Under the pieces are notes generated by a model. The model was not told the origin of the DNA, made no database searches, and saw nothing but the letters and a program-made list of their open reading frames with translations. Made by a program: the position numbers and the translations under genes. A stretch of 64,000 nucleotides of DNA. Source: Actinoallomurus sp963850195. Its GTDB lineage: Bacteria > Actinomycetota > Actinomycetes > Streptosporangiales > Streptosporangiaceae. How positions within the stretch are numbered: the stretch's first letter is position 1; every line of letters begins with the position of its first letter. The stretch covers positions 2,666,001-2,730,000 of the forward strand of contig CAWKKD010000005.1 of the NCBI GenBank assembly GCA_963850195.1, read 5' to 3'. Positions 17,177 through 25,614 of this stretch are shown here, in pieces.

Positions 17177-17296
17177 CTACTTGCTGGACTCGGTCAGGAC
17201 GTCCTGGACGAAATAGCGCCGGAAGGCGAACGGCAGCCCGAACAGCAGGCCTGTTCGGCACCCGGTCCGCTTGGCCGCGAATCCGAAACCGCGCGG
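17177..17296 (-). pseudogene. C-terminal stub of a sugar ABC transporter permease
   Basis: Directly downstream of the sugar-binding protein gene, the minus strand keeps a 39-codon open stretch ending LFGLPFAFRRYFVQDVLTES and a stop at 17177. A hydrophobic stretch followed by RYFVQ and a short tail is the usual end of MalG-type permeases (typically QRYFVQGLTAG). Third positions are nearly all G or C, as in real genes here. Nothing else of either permease is present, so most of the transport operon appears deleted. Identification rests on a short motif. Confidence 0.4.
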
Positions 17297-17298
17297 GA

Positions 17299-18570
17299 TC
17301 AGCGGTTGGTGATGACGCTTCTCAGATCTCCGGCAAGCTGCGAGACGGCCGCGTCAGGAGGCTGCCGGAAGGACAGCGCACCGCTCACCGCATTGGAGAT
17401 GGCGAGGCTGACCTGGTTGTAGTTGGGGCTCTTCGGCCGGGCCTCCGCGGACAGGATGCTGCGCTTCAGCACCGGTAGATAGGGAAACCGCTTGATCAGG
17501 CCGGGGTCGTCATAGAGCTGCGTCCAGACCGGCGGGAACGATCCCTGGACGAGCACCTGACGCTCGTTTTCGAGGCTGGTGAAGTATTTGATGAAGGCGA
17601 GTGCCGTCTTGGGGTGCTTTGAGTACGCGCTGACGGCGAGATTGGCGCCGCCGAGCGAGCTGGAACCCGGGCCGTTCTGGCCGGGCAGAAGTGTGACGCC
17701 GAACTTTCCGCGGACCTGGCTGTCGGCCTTGTCGGCGAGGCCGTAGACGTACGGCCAGTTGCGCATGAAGAGGAGCTTGCCGTCCTGGAACTCGCGCCGG
17801 GACTCCTCCTCCTTGAAGGAGAGGGACTGCTTGGGGATCCATCCCTCGCGGAAGCCCTGGACGAGGAACTCCATGCCCTGCCGGGCCTGTGCCGAGTCGA
17901 CGGCGACCTTCGTGCCGTCCTCGGTGAGGATCGCGCCACCGGCGGACTGGACCGCCTCGGCGAAGTTGACCGTCAGGCCCTCATAGGCCAGGAACTGGCC
18001 CGCGTACCCTTCGAGGTGGTATTTCGGCGCGACGGTCTTGGCGAGTTTCCGCAGTTCATCCCAGGTCTTGGGCGGCTTCTTCCCTGCCTTGTCGAGAATG
18101 TCCTTCCGGTAGTACAGCAGCCCCGCGTTACTCGTGTAGGGGACGCCGTACAGTTTGCCGGCGTACATCGCCGTGTCCACGACCGGCTTCAGGAACTGGT
18201 CCAGCGGAAACTGCCGCCGATCTAGCGGGATGATCCACCCCGCGTCGGCGAACTCCGCCGTCCACACCACGTCCATGTTGAGGACGTCGTACCGGTCACT
18301 CTTCGCCTGCAGGTTCGTGACCATCTGGGCGTGCTGGTCGTCGGCTGCCTCGGGGAGCTGGAGCATCGTCACTTCTTCGGACGGGTGGACGGCGTTCCAT
18401 TTGTCGACCAATGGCTGCATGTAGCCCGTAAGATCCCGGCCAGTGGCGAGCGTGATAGGCCCACTTGTCGTCACGGAAGGTCCGTCGCTTGCCGGATGGG
18501 ACGGACCGGATATCCCGCATCCCGTCACGAGCAAGATCACGAGGAGTCCGCCTGCCAACGACCGCGTCAT
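17299..18570 (-). CDS. Extracellular sugar-binding lipoprotein of an ABC transporter
   Basis: This 423-residue lipoprotein has a lipobox ending VTGC at Cys18. The solute-binding domain fits the family that binds trehalose, maltose and similar sugars: it has VDKWNAVHPSEEVTMLQLP, DVLNMDVVWTAEFADAGWI, YAGKLYGVPYTSNAGLLYYR and FMRNWPYVYGL. The ATG at 18570 follows GAGAGG six bases upstream. Such proteins need two permeases, and none is present except a short stub after the gene, so it is probably an orphan. It is divergent from the second PadR gene and could be regulated from the shared gap at 18571-18728. Confidence 0.88.
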   Translation of the reverse strand: MTRSLAGGLLVILLVTGCGISGPSHPASDGPSVTTSGPITLATGRDLTGYMQPLVDKWNAVHPSEEVTMLQLPEAADDQHAQMVTNLQAKSDRYDVLNMDVVWTAEFADAGWIIPLDRRQFPLDQFLKPVVDTAMYAGKLYGVPYTSNAGLLYYRKDILDKAGKKPPKTWDELRKLAKTVAPKYHLEGYAGQFLAYEGLTVNFAEAVQSAGGAILTEDGTKVAVDSAQARQGMEFLVQGFREGWIPKQSLSFKEEESRREFQDGKLLFMRNWPYVYGLADKADSQVRGKFGVTLLPGQNGPGSSSLGGANLAVSAYSKHPKTALAFIKYFTSLENERQVLVQGSFPPVWTQLYDDPGLIKRFPYLPVLKRSILSAEARPKSPNYNQVSLAISNAVSGALSFRQPPDAAVSQLAGDLRSVITNR

Positions 18571-18728
18571 CGTCAACCTCTCTGTGACCCTCATCGGGAT
18601 ACATAGATGTTATGCACACCGGTTACTTAGGGTCAACGGGCAAGTTTCGAGTTGGTTACCTATGTCCAGCGCAACGTCATCACGCCTAACATTCCTGGCA
18701 TACGGGATTCCCGAGGAGGTGTCCGCAC

Positions 18729-19226
18729 ATGCGATCCATGTTGCTGGCCCTGCTGGCCAAGGAGACCGCTCATGGGTACGAGCTGAAGCAGGCCCTTGAG
18801 CAGATATTCGGTAGCGCCTACCCCTCGCCGAACATCGGCCAGATCTACGTCACCCTGGGACGGCTGGAAAAGGACGGCCTGGTCCACGGGGAAGACGTTG
18901 CACAGACCAACCGTCCCAACAAGCGCGTCTACGAGCTCACGCCGGCCGGACGTGAGGCCCTCTCCACCTGGGTCGACGAACCCAGCGACGGCCCTCGCCT
19001 GAGAAGCGACTTCTTCCTGAAGCTCGCCCTCGCCCCGATGACCGGCACCGCCGACAGGGTGGCCCTCATCAACAGACAGCGACGTCACTTGATCAACCTC
19101 ATGCGCGGGCTGTCCGATCCCGCCGAACGCGACAATCCCATCGCGGATCTACTCCTCGAAGGTGCACGGCTCCACCTGCAGGCCGACCTTGACTGGCTCG
19201 GGCGCTGCCAGGAGGAACTCGCGTGA
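18729..19226 (+). CDS. PadR family transcriptional regulator (copy 2)
   Basis: This 165-residue winged-helix regulator begins RSMLLALLAKETAHGYELKQ and is very similar over its whole length to the PadR at 16598; the differences are scattered, with a two-residue gap near LSD. The ATG is nine bases after GGAGG. Its stop overlaps the GTG of the ABC ATPase gene (GTGA), so regulator and exporter form one operon, the classic PadR-exporter arrangement. It probably represses this operon and responds to an exported compound. Confidence 0.94.
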   Translation: MRSMLLALLAKETAHGYELKQALEQIFGSAYPSPNIGQIYVTLGRLEKDGLVHGEDVAQTNRPNKRVYELTPAGREALSTWVDEPSDGPRLRSDFFLKLALAPMTGTADRVALINRQRRHLINLMRGLSDPAERDNPIADLLLEGARLHLQADLDWLGRCQEELA

Positions 19227-19996
19227 GCCCGACCGAGACCGCCCCGGCCCCGGCACCGGCACCGGCCGACAAAGCCATGATCCGGACCAAGAACCTGATC
19301 AAGGTGCACCACTCGGACGGTACCGACGTGCACGCGATCCGCGGTATCGATCTGATCGTGCAGTCCGGTGAGTTCGTCGCGGTGATGGGCCCGTCCGGGT
19401 CCGGCAAGTCGACGGTGCTGCACCTGCTCGCCGGCCTCGTCCCCGCGACCAGCGGCGACATCTGGCTGCGCGGACGGCGGCTCGGTACGCTCAAAGAGGC
19501 GGATCGCGCGGTGCTGCGCCGCCGGCACGTCGGGGTGGTGTTCCAGTTCTTCAACCTCATCTCGAACATGACCGTCGCCGACAACGTCGAGCTGCCCGCC
19601 CTGCTGGCCGGGGCGAGCCCGAAGCGGGCGCGCGCACGCCGCGAGTATCTCCTGGACGAGCTCGGTCTCGGTGACCGCGCGGACGCGGCGCCCACCCGGC
19701 TGTCCGGTGGCCAGCAGCAGCGCGTCGCCTTGGCGCGCGCGCTGGCCAACGAACCCAGCCTGCTGCTCGCCGACGAACCCACCGGCAACCTCGACAGCAC
19801 GAACACGCGCGACGTGATCCGCCTCCTCGAGAAGGTGCACGACCAGGGACAGACCATTCTGCTCGTGACGCACGACGCCCGCGTGGCCAGTGCGGCGGAC
19901 CGGGTGATCTCGCTCTTCGACGGCATGATCGTCGACGACGCCGCCGTCGGCACGACGGACAGTAAAAGCTCCATCGGCTCGATCCTGGACCTCTGA
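19223..19996 (+). CDS. ABC exporter ATPase, MacB/LolD type
   Basis: This 257-residue ATPase starts at a GTG behind AGGAGG. It has Walker A GPSGSGKST at about residues 56-64, the Q-loop FQFFNLISNMTVADNV, the signature LSGGQQQR near 160, Walker B LLLADEPTG near 176 and the switch His in LVTHDA. The pattern (LIKVHHSDGTDVHAIRGIDL) is that of MacB/LolD ATPases, which power FtsX-type permeases exporting peptides, antibiotics or lipoproteins. The permease gene follows seven bases after its stop. Confidence 0.95.
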   Translation: MSPTETAPAPAPAPADKAMIRTKNLIKVHHSDGTDVHAIRGIDLIVQSGEFVAVMGPSGSGKSTVLHLLAGLVPATSGDIWLRGRRLGTLKEADRAVLRRRHVGVVFQFFNLISNMTVADNVELPALLAGASPKRARARREYLLDELGLGDRADAAPTRLSGGQQQRVALARALANEPSLLLADEPTGNLDSTNTRDVIRLLEKVHDQGQTILLVTHDARVASAADRVISLFDGMIVDDAAVGTTDSKSSIGSILDL

Positions 19997-20003
19997 AACC
20001 GCC

Positions 20004-22295
20004 GTGCACGCCACCATCCGCTGGATACGCGCCGACCTTCGTACCCGCCCTGGCCAGGCGCTCCTCTCCGTGAGCGTCGTCGCAGGCGTGGTCACCGCCC
20101 TCATCATCTCGGTCACGCTGCTCGCCGGCGCGATGGACCCATGGAAGGGCCGCTTCATCCGCTCGCACGGCGCGCACGTGTGGATCCACGCGCGTCCCGA
20201 CACGGACATGCGGGCCTTGTCGCACATGGAGGGCGTCACCGGGATCTCCGGGCCGTACACGACCACCGTCGCCAACGCCGTGCAGGAGGGTCAGCGGGCC
20301 CCGCTCGAGCTGCGGGCGCTGGGCAGCAGGCTTCCCGACGTCGGCCGGCCGATCGTCTCCGAGGGCCACTGGCTCGACCCTTCGAGGCCCGACGGCGCGG
20401 TCGTCGAGCACACCTTCGCGCGCGCCCTGGGCATCTCGATCGGCGACCGCCTCAGCGTCCGTACGCTCGGGGGTCTCCGGCACGACCTGCCGGTGATCGG
20501 CATCGCCGACATCTCCGACCAGGGGCCCTATCCCACCTGGACGCCGGGCATCGCATGGGTACTGCCCGCGGCGCTCAACGCGATCGAGCCGCTGAGCGGC
20601 CACACCTCGCTGCTGGCCGGCCTCCGCCTGTCCGACCCGGACGACACCGACTTCATCGCGCAGCGCGCGGTCACCGCGCTCGGCGGCGACCACGTCGACC
20701 GGGTGTCGACGTGGCGCCAGGTGCGGTCCTCGATGGAGGTGGACAGCCGCCTGCTCGGCCTCCTGCTGGGCATGTTCGGCATCGTCGCCCTGATCGCCGC
20801 GGCGCTCGCCGTCGGCAACGCGACCGGTGGCCGGATCCTGTCGCTGCTCCAGGACATCGCGCTGCTGAAGGCGCTCGGCTTCACCCCGGCCCAGATCAGA
20901 CGCATGTTGCTGCTCGAGCAGACCTGCCTCGGCGTGGCGGGGGTCGTGGCCGGCGGCCTCATCGGCGGCGCGCTGACCAACACGGCGCTGTCCCCCGCGC
21001 TGTTCGGCACGGTGGCGGGGACCAACGCGGCGCCGCTGTCGATCGGGCGCCTCACGCTGATCGCCGCCACGACCCTGCTCCTCGTGGCGCTCGCGACCCT
21101 GCTGCCGGCGTGGCGCGGCAGCCGGATCTCGCCGACCAGCTCGATCACCGCCGAGCCACCGGGCGGGCGCCTGTCGCGGTTCGCGCGCGCCGCCCTGCTC
21201 ATCCGGCTGCCGCCGGCGATCGTTCTCGGTGCCCGCGACGCCTTCACCCGGCGGCTGCGCGCGGCCATGACGATCGGCGGCCTGGCCATTCCGATGCTCA
21301 TGGTCACGATCGCGCTCGGCTGCTGGTCGACGCTCGACAACTTCGAGAACCACCCGGAGCAGATCGGCCTGGCCGGCGCGCTGACCGCGCGTCCCGTCGG
21401 CCTGAGCCTGGATGAGGCCAAGACGCTCATCTGCTCCGACCCGGACGTGGTGACGGTCTACCCGCAGGCCACGGTCGACGCCCTGCTGCCGGGCCAGACC
21501 CGTACGATCCAGGCCCGCGCCCTCGGCACGTCGAAGGACCCGTACCCGTTCCCGGTGCGCGACGGACGGCTGTACCGCGCGCCGGGCGAGGCCGTCGCCG
21601 GGCAGGGCCTGCTCGACCTGCTGCACGTACGCGTGGGCGACCGCGTACGCCTGACGATCAGCGGCCGGCCGGCGATCGTGCACATCGTCGGCCGCACCAT
21701 CGAGCCGGCGCTGAGCGGCGAGGTGCTGTCCTTCGGGATCGACACGCTCGATCAGCAGCAGACGCAGGCGTACAGCGTCGTCCTCCGGCACGGGGTGTCG
21801 GTCGAGAAGGTACGCACGCGACTCCTGCACGAGTCCGGCGACCGGCTGGACATCCAGGCCACGCAGAACCCCGCCCAGCGGCTCGTCATCATCCGTACGG
21901 TGATCTTCGGCCTGATCATCGTGCTGGCCCTCATCGGCGCGGCGAACCTCCTGACCGCGGCGACCGTCGGCCTGCGCGACCACATGCGGGACGTCGTGGT
22001 GCTGCGCGCCATGGGGCTGACGCCGCGCCAGGTCACGACGACGCTGGTGGCCGGCACGAGCGTGCTCGCGCTGATCGCCGTGGTCACCGGGATCGGCCTC
22101 GGCCTGCTCATGTCGACCCGGCTCATCGACCTGCAGGGACGTACGAGCGGCATCGGCGCGGGGATCGGCAGACCGCCCACCGTCCTGGAGCTCGGCGTGG
22201 CGGCCGTCGGGGCGATGCTCCTCGCCGCGATGACCGCCTTCGCCCTCGCCCGTAAGGCCTCCGGCATCGACGTCCGCGAGGTCTCACGCGCCTAG
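20004..22295 (+). CDS. FtsX/MacB-type ABC exporter permease, tandem architecture
   Basis: This 763-residue permease starts at a GTG. The first membrane helix (about 18-40) is followed by an extracytoplasmic MacB_PCD-like domain (about 45-240). A three-helix FtsX core (about 245-375) comes next, then a repeat of the same plan: a helix near 425, a second outer domain (about 450-625), and a final FtsX core (about 628-755) containing RDVVVLRAMGLTPRQV. Such duplicated permeases usually work with one ATPase as a homologue of the full antimicrobial-peptide exporters of Gram-positives. The substrate is unknown. Confidence 0.92.
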   Translation: MHATIRWIRADLRTRPGQALLSVSVVAGVVTALIISVTLLAGAMDPWKGRFIRSHGAHVWIHARPDTDMRALSHMEGVTGISGPYTTTVANAVQEGQRAPLELRALGSRLPDVGRPIVSEGHWLDPSRPDGAVVEHTFARALGISIGDRLSVRTLGGLRHDLPVIGIADISDQGPYPTWTPGIAWVLPAALNAIEPLSGHTSLLAGLRLSDPDDTDFIAQRAVTALGGDHVDRVSTWRQVRSSMEVDSRLLGLLLGMFGIVALIAAALAVGNATGGRILSLLQDIALLKALGFTPAQIRRMLLLEQTCLGVAGVVAGGLIGGALTNTALSPALFGTVAGTNAAPLSIGRLTLIAATTLLLVALATLLPAWRGSRISPTSSITAEPPGGRLSRFARAALLIRLPPAIVLGARDAFTRRLRAAMTIGGLAIPMLMVTIALGCWSTLDNFENHPEQIGLAGALTARPVGLSLDEAKTLICSDPDVVTVYPQATVDALLPGQTRTIQARALGTSKDPYPFPVRDGRLYRAPGEAVAGQGLLDLLHVRVGDRVRLTISGRPAIVHIVGRTIEPALSGEVLSFGIDTLDQQQTQAYSVVLRHGVSVEKVRTRLLHESGDRLDIQATQNPAQRLVIIRTVIFGLIIVLALIGAANLLTAATVGLRDHMRDVVVLRAMGLTPRQVTTTLVAGTSVLALIAVVTGIGLGLLMSTRLIDLQGRTSGIGAGIGRPPTVLELGVAAVGAMLLAAMTAFALARKASGIDVREVSRA

Positions 22296-22336
22296 AGTCT
22301 GTCGGGCGAATCCACTGCGACAAGGAGACATCTCGC

Positions 22337-22900
22337 ATGACCGACACCGCGCTGCTCGTGATGGACTTCCAGGAGGGCGTCGTCGAGCGCCTCGGCGACC
22401 CCTCGGTGGTGGACGCCGCGCGCCGGGCCGTCGACGCGGCCCGCGAGGCGGGCCTCCTGGTCGTCTACGTCCGGGTCGCGTTCCGCGCCGGGTATCCGGA
22501 GATCTCGGCGTCGAACCGGACCTTCGCCGCGATCACGGCGAGGTCGGCGTCGTTCACCGAGGACGACGCCGCCACCCGGATCCACGCCGGCCTCGACCCG
22601 CGTGAGGACGAGCCGATCGTCATCAAGCGACGGGTCAGCGCGTTCACGGGCAGCGACCTGGACGTCGTCCTGCGGGCCCGCGGCATCCGCACCCTGGCCC
22701 TGGCCGGCATCGCCACGAGCGGCGTGGTGCTGTCGACCCTGCGGGAGGCCGCGGACCGCGACTTCGGCCTCGCCGTCCTGTCCGACGCCTGCGCCGACGC
22801 CGACCCCGAGGTCCACCGCGTCCTGCTGGAGAAGGTCTTCCCCCGCCAGGCCGACGTCTCGACCGTCGAAGACTGGGCCCGCACTCTCAAGGCGAGCTGA
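22337..22900 (+). CDS. Isochorismatase-like hydrolase lacking the usual Cys
   Basis: This 187-residue Rossmann-like hydrolase has the catalytic Asp in LVMDFQEG at residue 10 and the conserved Lys in VIKRRVSAF near 97. The cis-peptide/nucleophile loop reads AGIATSGVVLSTLREA, where the Cys of nicotinamidases and N-carbamoylsarcosine amidases is replaced by Gly. True isochorismatases also lack this Cys, so an ester or ether hydrolase role is possible, but the substrate is unknown. The ATG follows AAGGAG. The gene converges on alaS, overlapping its 3' end by 14 bases. Confidence 0.85.
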   Translation: MTDTALLVMDFQEGVVERLGDPSVVDAARRAVDAAREAGLLVVYVRVAFRAGYPEISASNRTFAAITARSASFTEDDAATRIHAGLDPREDEPIVIKRRVSAFTGSDLDVVLRARGIRTLALAGIATSGVVLSTLREAADRDFGLAVLSDACADADPEVHRVLLEKVFPRQADVSTVEDWARTLKAS

Positions 22901-25433
22901 GCACCTCGCGCGCGGACTCCTCGGCGAGGCGGAGCGCCTCGTCGAGCCGGCCGGCCAGCCTGCCGCCCGCGTTGGCGAACGTGTCCTTGCCGCCCGCACC
23001 GCCGCCGATCGCGGTCGCCGCGCGCACGAGCGTGTCGCGCGCCGGACGGCCCAGGTCCGGGCTGACCGCCGCGACCATCATGGCCCGGCCGTCGATCTCC
23101 GCGCCGAGGACGACCACGCCGGCCTGGCGTTCGAGGATCGCCGCCGCGAGCGGCCGCAGCTCCGCCGCCTCGATGCCGGAGACCCGCCGCACCACGAGCC
23201 GGCCACGGCCGACGGGTGTCGCGTGCGCGGACAGACGTACCGCCTCGGCCGCCAGCTCGTCCTGGCGCAGGCGGCGCAGCTCGCGCCGCGCCTCGCCGAG
23301 CTCCTCCAGCCGCAGCCGCAGGCGCTCCGGCGCCTCGTCGGGGCGGGTGCCCAGCAGGTCGGTGAGGGTGCGCAGCAGCGCGTGCTCGTCGTCCTGGTAC
23401 CGCAGCGCGTCCAGTCCGGTCAACGCCTCGACGCGGCGCAGGCTCGACCCGATGGAGGACACGCCGAGGAGGCGTACCGGGCCCGCCTGCGACCCGTGCC
23501 CGACATGGGTGCCGCCGCACAGCTCGCGGGAGAAGTCGCCGATGTCGACGATCCGTACCCGCTCGCCGTAGGTCTCGCCGAACAGCGCGGTCGCGCCGGC
23601 CGCCGCCGCCTCCGCGCGGTCCGCGTGCCACACGCGCACCTCGGGATCGCCGAGCAGGTGCTCGTTGACCAGCGTCTGCACGGTCTCCACCTCTCCGGGC
23701 TCGAGCGGCGCGAAGTGCGCGAAGTCGAACCGCAGCCGTCCGGGCTCGACGAGCGAGCCCTGCTGGGTCGCGTGCTCGCCCAGCACGCGGCGCAGCATCG
23801 CGTGCAGCACGTGGGTGGCGCTGTGCGAGCGCGCGACCGCCGCGCGCCGGTCGGCGTCGACGACCGCCTCCACCTCTCCCGGTACGACCTCGCCTTCGTC
23901 GACGCGCGCGAGGTGGACGTGGCCGTCCTTGGTGTCCAGCACGGTGAGCGTCGCGCCCGACGACGTACGGATCAGGCCCGTGTCGCCGACCTGGCCGCCG
24001 CCTTCGGCGTAGAACGGGCTGCGGTCGAGCACCACCTCGACCTCCTGGCCCGCAGGCGCCGCGGGCACCCGTACGCCGTCGCGCACGATCGCAAGCAGCC
24101 GCGCATCCGCGCGGAGCGCGTCATGGCCGACGAACGTGGTGCCGCCGAACTCCATGACGTCGGTACGCCCGCCGGTGCGTACGCGTCCGGAGCGGCTACG
24201 CCGTCGGCGCTCGTCCAGCAGCGCCGCGAACGCGTCCTCGTCGACGCCGACGCCGGCCGCACGCGCCGCGTCGAGCGTCAGGTCGAACGGGAAGCCGTAG
24301 GTGTCGTGCAGGTCGAAGGCGACCTCCGCCGACAACCGGTTCGCACGGATCGCGGTGTCGAGGATCCGCGTGCCCTGCCGGAGCGTACGCGCGAAGCCCT
24401 CCTCCTCCGCGGTGACGACCCGCTCGATCAGCTCCCGGTGTGTCGCGAGTTCAGGCCACGTCTCGCCGTGCAGGTCGACGACCGCGCGGGTGACGACCGG
24501 CAGGATCGGGTCCGTGACGCCGATCAGGCGCGCGTGCCGGATCGCGCGGCGCGCCAGGCGGCGCAGGACGTACCCGCGGCCGTCGCCGGAGGGCAGCACG
24601 CCGTCCGCGATCAGGAACGCCGCCGCACGCGCGTGGTCCGCGACGATCCGGGCGGACGTGCCGCCGTCGCGGCCCGCCGCATCACGTACCGCGTCCAGGA
24701 CCGGCGCGACCAGGTCGGTGCGGTGGATGTCCGGGACGTCCTGCAGGATCGCGGCGAGCCGGTCGAGGCCCAGGCCGGTGTCGATGTTGCGCGCGGGCAG
24801 TTCGCCGACGATGCGGAAGTCCTCGTCGCGGAGGTTCTGCATGAAGACGAGGTTCCACAGCTCCTGGTACCGCTCGCCGTCGACCGCCGGACCACCCTCC
24901 ACCCCGTATGACGGGCCGCGGTCGTAGTGGATCTCCGAGGAGGGGCCGCACGGGCCCGCCACGCCCATCGACCAGTAGTTGTCGTCCATGCCGAGCCGCT
25001 GGATCCGCGACGCGGGCACGCCGATGCGCCGCCACAGGCGCTCGGCCTCGTCGTCCTCCTCGTACACGGTGACCCAGAGGCGGTCGCGGTCGAGGCCGAA
25101 GTGGCGGGTGCACAGCTCCCACGACCACGCGATGGCCTCCTCACGGAAGTAGTCGCCGAAGGAGAAGTTGCCGAGCATCTCGAAGAACGTGCCGTGTCGG
25201 CTGGTTCGGCCGACGTTGCTCAGGTCGACGGTCCGTACGCACCTCTGGAGCGTGGTCGCGCGGTCGAACTCGGGCGTCTCGTGCCCGAGGAAGTACGGCT
25301 TGAACTGGTTCATCCCCGCATTGGTCAGCAGCAGCGCGGGGTCGGGCGAGATCAGCGACGCGGACGGCACACGCCGGTGCCCGCGCGCGGTGAAGAAGTC
25401 GAGGAAGACGGAACGGATCTCAGAAGATCGCAT
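22887..25433 (-). CDS. alaS: Alanyl-tRNA synthetase
   Basis: This 848-residue enzyme charges tRNA-Ala and edits mischarged Ser and Gly. The class II core (about 1-250) opens SVFLDFFTARGHRRVPSASL and has NAGMNQFKPYFLG and LEMLGNFSFGDYF-type motifs. The editing domain has the zinc ligands HSATH (near 535) and CGGTH (near 638), and the DHHA1-like C-terminal domain ends in GGAGGKDTFANAGG. Every catalytic motif seems present. Actinobacterial alaS normally sits beside ruvX and mltG; the setting here beside cydAB and an isochorismatase-like gene suggests a second copy, though that needs the whole genome. A nested hairpin leader precedes it. Confidence 0.93.
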   Translation of the reverse strand: MRSSEIRSVFLDFFTARGHRRVPSASLISPDPALLLTNAGMNQFKPYFLGHETPEFDRATTLQRCVRTVDLSNVGRTSRHGTFFEMLGNFSFGDYFREEAIAWSWELCTRHFGLDRDRLWVTVYEEDDEAERLWRRIGVPASRIQRLGMDDNYWSMGVAGPCGPSSEIHYDRGPSYGVEGGPAVDGERYQELWNLVFMQNLRDEDFRIVGELPARNIDTGLGLDRLAAILQDVPDIHRTDLVAPVLDAVRDAAGRDGGTSARIVADHARAAAFLIADGVLPSGDGRGYVLRRLARRAIRHARLIGVTDPILPVVTRAVVDLHGETWPELATHRELIERVVTAEEEGFARTLRQGTRILDTAIRANRLSAEVAFDLHDTYGFPFDLTLDAARAAGVGVDEDAFAALLDERRRRSRSGRVRTGGRTDVMEFGGTTFVGHDALRADARLLAIVRDGVRVPAAPAGQEVEVVLDRSPFYAEGGGQVGDTGLIRTSSGATLTVLDTKDGHVHLARVDEGEVVPGEVEAVVDADRRAAVARSHSATHVLHAMLRRVLGEHATQQGSLVEPGRLRFDFAHFAPLEPGEVETVQTLVNEHLLGDPEVRVWHADRAEAAAAGATALFGETYGERVRIVDIGDFSRELCGGTHVGHGSQAGPVRLLGVSSIGSSLRRVEALTGLDALRYQDDEHALLRTLTDLLGTRPDEAPERLRLRLEELGEARRELRRLRQDELAAEAVRLSAHATPVGRGRLVVRRVSGIEAAELRPLAAAILERQAGVVVLGAEIDGRAMMVAAVSPDLGRPARDTLVRAATAIGGGAGGKDTFANAGGRLAGRLDEALRLAEESAREVLSSP

Positions 25434-25444
25434 GGGTGGGCCCT

Positions 25445-25543
25445 CACGAGGTCGAAGGAACGGCGGCATGACACGCCGAGCCGGGCCGAGCGCGATGGCT
25501 CGTTCCCCGGCTCGACGCGGCTAGCTCGCCGCCCGACCTCGTG
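25445..25543 (-). promoter_or_regulatory. Nested stem-loop leader of alaS
   Basis: On the minus strand, 25543-25534 and 25454-25445 form a perfect 10-bp outer stem (CACGAGGTCG with CGACCTCGTG). Inside it, 25514-25506 and 25485-25477 form a perfect 9-bp stem (CGAGCCGGG type). The 3' arm of the outer stem ends directly against the GAGGG ribosome site of alaS. No T-box consensus (AGGGTGGNACCGCG) was found. A regulatory leader is plausible. Confidence 0.5.
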
Positions 25544-25614
25544 CGGGCTCATGTGGCTGATCTCCCCTGGTAGCGGATCCCGCCTTCGACGGTACGCGCC
25601 GGCCCGCGCGAGCC

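Noticed and set aside
17139..17216. Plus-strand mini-ORF MSETPSPFGRMPFYLLDS after padR1
   Set aside because: It has no ribosome site and ends after 25 codons; the minus strand there reads better as a permease tail.
19557..21983. 808-codon open frame opposite the ABC permease
   Set aside because: It has antisense shadow composition and the plus-strand permease has clear domains.
22602..24911. 769-codon open frame opposite alaS
   Set aside because: It is a shadow; alaS has every family motif in the minus frame.
25445..25600. T-box riboswitch upstream of alaS
   Set aside because: No AGGGTGG-like T-box core or specifier-loop layout is visible, only nested stems.
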